Positions 58,796 to 64,000 of a stretch of 64,000 nt of DNA are shown here, one piece after another. This DNA is from Phalacrocorax aristotelis (taxonomy: Eukaryota; Chordata; Aves; Suliformes; Phalacrocoracidae), in contig NC_134277.1 in NCBI RefSeq assembly GCF_949628215.1, positions 89,269,963 through 89,333,962 on the forward strand, in the 5' to 3' direction. The translations under genes were made by a program, and so were the position numbers. The first letter of the stretch is position 1; each line of letters begins with the position of its first letter. The notes under the pieces were generated by a model, which ran no database searches, was not told where the DNA came from, and saw only the letters and a program-made list of their open reading frames with translations.

Positions 58796-60666
58796 ACCCC
58801 CTACCCAAAAATGACTAATTTAATGGATATTTCAAATACAGCGGTTGTGCTGGCATAGCTGGATGGCTGGTGAAGACTCTTGAAGGCAAAGCTCACTTCT
58901 GGACTCTCTCCTTCCCCCAGCCCCTCAGCTCCTGTGCATCTTGGTAAAAGCATCCTGAGCAAAGCATTCTTGATTCATCTCTGTGAACAAGCCACATCTG
59001 TGTCTGGGATGGTTCATGTCTTTTTATAAAAAGGATTTAAACTTCACAGAAATAAATTATTCCCATATTGTCATTAGTTTTAATGCTAATTTTAGACAAA
59101 ATTGCTTTAGATATGGGAAAAAATCCTCCATCTTACTTGTTTAGGAGACAGCTGGAGCCTCACATGAGAAGTAGAAAACATGGCTAGTTCTTTATGACAT
59201 GACATTTCAGGACAGATTGACAAACAGATTGAATGACATTTGAAAATGCAAGATGTTGTAAGAACTCGCTGCCTTAACTCTATGTAAACACTGCTGGGAG
59301 AAAAGCAAGCTTTTATTTAAAAAAGAAAAAAAAAAAAAAGGTGGGGGAGAGAAGAGCATGCTATGCTTTCAGCTCTTTCCTTGTATGATTAACACCTGGA
59401 CTGTCTTCAGAAAAGGCATGTCTTTCTGCTTTTATAATTTCAGGGAGGTTATTGACTGAGCAGTAGGGTGCTTTTTTTCCTTTATCTGATGCCTTACTGA
59501 GTTCTTTGCAGTCTCCTGACTGTGTTAGGAAGCTAAAATTGGATTTTTAGCTATCAGACATAGAAATCATTAACAACATTTATTGACTTCTAAGCACTCT
59601 TCTGTTATCGTGATGCTGTCAGATCACCCTTATCCACTTTCTGCAAAACATAATTGAAAACAATGAAATTTCTCAATGTTTTGTGGACAGGTAACAGACT
59701 GGAGAAGATTTTTATTTCAGAAAACATCATTCAATATGAAGCTATAAGAAGTTGCATCTGCTAGCACTAAGAACAGTTTTAACAAAGAAATCTCAGCTAA
59801 AAAGGCTGTGTGGTGCTTCTACTTGGTCCTCTGCATTAAACCAAGAGACGTTTTGCAGAGGTCAAATAAGGAAGTTGTAATGGAAGTGACACAGAAATCC
59901 ATTAACACTGACTTCTGATTTTTAGATTTCAGTATCTGTAGCTTCATTGCCTAGTGAAGTTCAGGTTTTATGGTAACGATTAATGCTCTGGTTTTGATTC
60001 TTGAAACTTGATTTATGTATGAAACTCCTACAAAAGAGTAGGTGCTCAATGGCAAACTGCTTCAGGGTGAGGAAGTGAGTAAGAGGAATTAAATGCAGCT
60101 TTAAAGTAGTGGTCCGGTTTATCAAAGAGCATTCTCCATAAGGACTAATAATATCGTGTCAACTCAGAAAAGAAAAAATGGTAAAGAGAAGATAATTAAA
60201 ATTAAAAAGCAGAGAATTCTTTTAATAGACCAGAAAATAGGATACAAAACTTAAAAGCTAAAAAGGAAACATACTCTTTTTGTAATACAGAAGCAAGTCA
60301 ATATAATTTCCTTATATTTCACTTTGTGTTGGAACCAAAGCAATATACAGATACGTCTTGCTGGATATGTATGATTATTTTTCCTTAGAAACGTGCAAGT
60401 TTCTTTGCTTCTTAAATACAGCAAGGGAGTTGATAAATGGATAGATTAGAGAGTTTGAAGTAAGTTAGAGGCTTGGATGGTTACAGTTATTTTATATTGA
60501 CTTTTATAGTAAGTTCTCCCATGTTTTAGAGTACACGATGTGAAAGTTGGGAGCAGTGACAAAAATTTGCTTTCTAATGGTGTATAACTGTATCAGATGG
60601 AGCAAACCTTTGGCCTTTTTGGTAGGGATTAAATCTGCTCTGAGGATGACTTGGCTGGAGCCGCCT

Positions 60667-60682
60667 TCCCCCCCACCCCCCC
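60667..60682. repeat. C-rich tract
   Basis: ccccccc-a-ccccccc-a; the minus strand carries two long G runs. Confidence 0.8.
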
Positions 60683-61936
60683 ACTTTAAGTTAGGTGTTG
60701 ATAAACAAAACAAAATGCTGCCCCTATTTGCTAAGCTTGTTTCTTTTAGTCACCTTTCTGTGCTTTTGGTCTCATAGATCATCCCTCCTCCATAAATTAA
60801 CCAGACAATAACATCATCTACTTAGAAGTCCTGTGCCACCAGACACTGGGAGATTAAAATGCTCATCAGATCTATTTATGAGAATTGTATTATTTGTGTT
60901 GATCTGGAAAGTGTATTTATTAGTATGTCTTCTGGATGCTGGTTGTGTCATGCTGCCCAAGGGAAACAATCCTCCTGGCCAACTATTGTGTTTGGTTGAA
61001 TTTAGGCAGGTTTTACAAAGTTTCTATTATGTTACAGTGCTGTGGATATGTGTAGAATAGATGCTAAAAAATTGTGTGAGAAGGGTAAAAGGAAGGTCGA
61101 GACGAGTAGTCAGGAAGTAGCAGGGTGTCAGGAGATGGGTTTGGAGTGAGTTCAGAGCGAAGAGGCTGATCAGGATGTGTGGGAAACAGTAAGATGCGGA
61201 AGGCTGGTATTAATTTGTCAGGAGGAATGTGATGAAAAATGAGACTCGGATAACTGCCTGAAGGTTTGAAAGCAATCTTTGATGTATTGTGAAATAAGTG
61301 GCCAGTGACATTTTCTAAAACAAGGGTGGCATGCTGTCAGCTCAGCTTTACATGAGGGCTCCTCATTTTTTTCTCTTTTATTTCAATACTCTGTAATAAC
61401 GATAGCAGTAGGCAATGATAACGCTGTGGGATACACTGGGGAGGCGATGCAGGCCTGTTGCAAGTGGCACCTGAGGTTGTGGTGTGGCACTGCACAGGCA
61501 CAGGGAGCTGTCTTGCAGCCAGCCTCTGGCTCCTGGGCGCCAGGAGCTCGCATGGGACTTCACAGTGAGCTGGCGGTATTAGCTCTGTGAACAGCTCTGA
61601 GGCACAGCCCTGTTGCATCATTCTAAAAGGAATTAAAGTGGTCGTTAGGTCATGCCCAGAGCGATGCTCCCTCTGGTTTTCCTCGGGCAGCGGTTTGCCA
61701 TCAGCTTTGCTGGAGCGTGTGTCTGTGTACGAGCCACCTGGCGTCTCTGTGGGACTTCTGTGGTAGTTGTCTCTGTTGTTGAGTGTGTGTGGAGCACAAA
61801 GGTAGCCATATAATCGCGCGCGGATATTGTGCGTTCAAGTTTTCTACTGAAAGTATGCTAAACTCAAATCTGTGGGGCACCTGACATTTGAATAAAGAAA
61901 CAAAGTGCCTCAGCCGGGATGATTCAACTCGCTGCA

Positions 61937-61980
61937 TTCACACTAATCATTTTAGTTACGTTCACACTAATCATTTTGGT
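61937..61980. repeat. 24-bp tandem duplication
   Basis: ttcacactaatcatttt with a gttacg/ggt tail occurs at 61,937 and again at 61,961, differing at one base within the shared part. Looks recent. Confidence 0.9.
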
Positions 61981-62279
61981 CGTACAAGAGAGGGAAGGAA
62001 AACGTGCCCTGACATGAAATGCCAAGTGCAGCTTGACAGCAGACTCTAGAAGGTGTTCTTGAGGGATGCTGGAACTGCAGTTTGCAGAAATCCTAGCTGG
62101 GAGAGGTAGAGTGCTGTTTGGTTTTGAACAGCAAGTTTGCAGATGCTTGCTGAGACTTTTGCCTGGTGACTGTAGTTGCTGCTGGCCTCTTTGGAACATA
62201 CAGAAGCATGTTTGCTGTACCGTGATGATTGGAAAATATTAATTTCGTTACACACAAAAGTCCCTAATGAAAGGTTGAC

Positions 62280-62680
62280 CACTTTCTGCCACTGTTAATT
62301 TCTTAACATTTTGCAAATGTAATTGCTGCTATGATTACCGAATGCCAAATTGAATTTGGGGACATAAGCAATATTATTTTACCACTAGTCTAGTCAAATA
62401 ATTTTTAATGAGACAAAGAGCTAGTTGAACACCCAAATTGGTTTGTTTACTTCAGTAGCTTAACTGCATTAAAATCAAAGCGCTTGCATGGGCAGGGGGT
62501 AATCTGTGTCATTGCTGGGTGCCATTAATCACCCCCTTGACTGAAGGCAGCAGTTTTGAAAAGTGACTTGCAGATGATTGAATAACTTTACTCTCTACAC
62601 CATTAATGGTTCCCAGCAGGCTGCTAGTGTGCAATCACAAACATCTGTGCGTTTGAAAATTTCCACTTCTCTAAACAGAG
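62280..62680. promoter_or_regulatory. Candidate conserved non-coding element (composition only)
   Basis: A repeat-free block with many homeodomain and HMG-type cores: gtaattgctg near 62,320, gccattaatcac near 62,521, accattaatgg near 62,601 and aatcaaagcgc near 62,473. It has the texture of a vertebrate developmental enhancer. No alignment was made. Confidence 0.25.
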
Positions 62681-63258
62681 ACATATTTCACAAAGAAAAA
62701 AAGGAAAGAAATAAAACGGAGAATTTGTTTTTGCACGAGTAGCTTTTTGGAAAAAGGACTAACTGGACATGTTTCTGCTTTAACTCTTGTATGTGATAAT
62801 ATCTGAATTTATCTTTAGATCTTTATGCTCGTGATGGCATTAGAAGTTTTTTTTTTTAATTTGTTTTTATTGTTTTGGCTTCATGGGATCTTTTTGACAT
62901 TTGATATCCAGTAGTGAAAGAAAATGTATTCTGCTAGCCAAATAACTCAGGGATGTTTATGTTTTAGCGGTGCGTTTAAAGTAAATGTAGCCACTTGCCC
63001 ATAGATACTGCAGAGTGCGCATTGCTTATTCAAAGCTGATAGTTCCAGCTCTTTTGGAAACCAGCTTAACAGAATGGAGAACAAAACTAATTTCTCCAGG
63101 CAATCCTTCTAAATGCTTGTCTAAAAGACCAATTTAAATACACAGGGAAAGTGTGCTAGGCAGTGACTACGCTTCCTCTCTGTATCGTCAGTATTTCCTA
63201 GTGCTGCTTTGGTTGCTCACCATGCCCCAGGTGGGTGCTGTGTACTTCTTGTCACCAT

Positions 63259-63315
63259 CATAGAATCACTGAGTGTAGGTTGGTTGGGACTGGTCAACCA
63301 CCCATGTTCAGACCA
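63259..63315 (-). mobile_element. Short CR1 3'-end fragment
   Basis: The plus strand reads catagaatcactgagtgtag, then gttggttgggactggtcaac, the reverse complement of a CR1 3' terminus. Only about 55 bp is recognisable. Confidence 0.6.
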
Positions 63316-64000
63316 AGTTTGTTTTCGTTTATTCTCTTCTAGCACACTTTATGGAGTATCTCAACTTCAGCAACTTTGTATTCTTGAAGGCTTTCAGTAC
63401 TTGTCCTACATATCCTGCAGAGAATTAATCGAAGACTAACTTTTGAAAACATGAGATTGATAGTGTTGTTTCACAATTCACTTTTCACTGTTCTTGCAGT
63501 GAAAAGACCTCAGCTAAGAGGACTTGGTAGGTATAAAAAAAGTATGGGGGGGTGGGTGGGGGAACACCCCCAAAACCCAAAGGAAGGAAAAGTGCCTCCT
63601 TCATCAAAGATAATTTGGTTCTGTACCAAACACACGTTTTATCTTATCTATGGGCAAGGATAAGGCCGGCTTAATCAATTTCATGAAGCAGTCAAAATTT
63701 ATTGTGTAATTGAAAAGTGAAGGGTTTGCATCCATTATTCAGATTGGTACTGGGGTAGGATAAAGATATCCTTGAGGTAGAAATCTAACGATTAATAATG
63801 AAAAGGAGAGTGAGATGAATTGTGTGTGTTCTCTCACAGCTGTGGTGTATGGGAAGTATCTGTTCCTCCAGAATATGTTTAAAAAAAAAAGTTGGTGTAT
63901 AGTAGGGCAATAGAACGTCTAAAGTTTGTTAAATACCTCTTTGATGAAGCTGACTATGGTCTTAAAAGACTGGGCTGCTTCTCTTATTTCAGCATTGCTT
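63316..64000. other. Non-coding end of window with a G-rich tract
   Basis: Contains a G-rich tract (63,546-63,562). A good acceptor (ttcactgttcttgcag, ending about 63,499) is followed by a short open stretch but no strong donor, so no exon is called. Confidence 0.4.
63546..63562 (+). other. Potential G-quadruplex motif
   Basis: A G7-T-G3-T-G5 run can be parsed as four G3 tracts with one-base loops. It is followed at once by acaccccc, which could compete by pairing with it. Confidence 0.5.

Larger units (their letters stand above)
55343..63258. other. Non-coding stretch, probably intron
   Basis: AT-rich DNA. Contents include short (TG)n runs (56,882-56,893 and 58,201-58,214), A-rich tracts (58,748-58,795 and 59,318-59,340), a C-rich tract (60,667-60,682), a 24-bp tandem duplication (61,937-61,980) and a possible conserved block (62,280-62,680). 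One splice-flanked segment (58,442-58,520) is listed separately. No other exon can be supported. Confidence 0.4.

Noticed and set aside
1-64000. CRISPR arrays, tRNA/rRNA genes, operons or a new defence or mobile system
   Set aside because: No regularly spaced repeat-spacer pattern, no cloverleaf-type sequence, and no compact coding clusters; the window has the structure of vertebrate intronic or intergenic DNA.

Overview
The window looks like nuclear DNA from a bird. The evidence is several copies of the avian CR1 LINE, including a 1.6 kb copy with a recognisable reverse-transcriptase region and the ATTCTATG-type 3' end, together with two solo LTRs of kinds that are widespread in neoavian genomes. 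The DNA is AT-rich, almost free of long open frames, and interrupted by one strong CpG island. Nearly all open frames in it are short chance ORFs. No tRNA, rRNA, CRISPR or prokaryote-type operon was seen.

Layout. From 1 to 40,078 is low-gene DNA, probably intronic or intergenic. It holds CR1 relics, an ERVL-type solo LTR at 12,024-13,227 with a 5-bp target duplication, an ancient CR1 relic followed immediately by a second solo LTR (about 27,950-29,574), low-complexity tracts and possible conserved non-coding blocks. The best coding-exon candidate here is on the minus strand at 2,640-2,774. From about 40,080 to 41,890 is the CpG island. It appears to be a divergent promoter. The minus-strand side has a TATA box embedded in a CArG box, a MEF2 site beside it, and a short first exon ending in a consensus splice donor at 40,079. 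The plus-strand side has two possible first exons, with donors after 40,852 and 41,297. The second of these carries a minimal upstream ORF in a strong Kozak context. From 41,900 to 64,000 is probably intron of the plus-strand gene. It contains the long CR1 copy and a candidate first coding exon at 55,225-55,342.

How the parts fit. A simple model is two divergent genes sharing the island. The minus-strand gene would have an SRF/MEF2-type core promoter, as seen in muscle or immediate-early genes, a non-coding first exon of about 50 nt and a very long first intron running left. The plus-strand gene would have a non-coding GC-rich first exon, an intron of about 14 kb and a start codon near 55,262. 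I could not name either gene from its sequence. If the model holds, both solo LTRs lie in the sense orientation within the minus-strand transcription unit. I found no convincing new biological system; the divergent promoter and the unassigned exons are the parts most worth checking.
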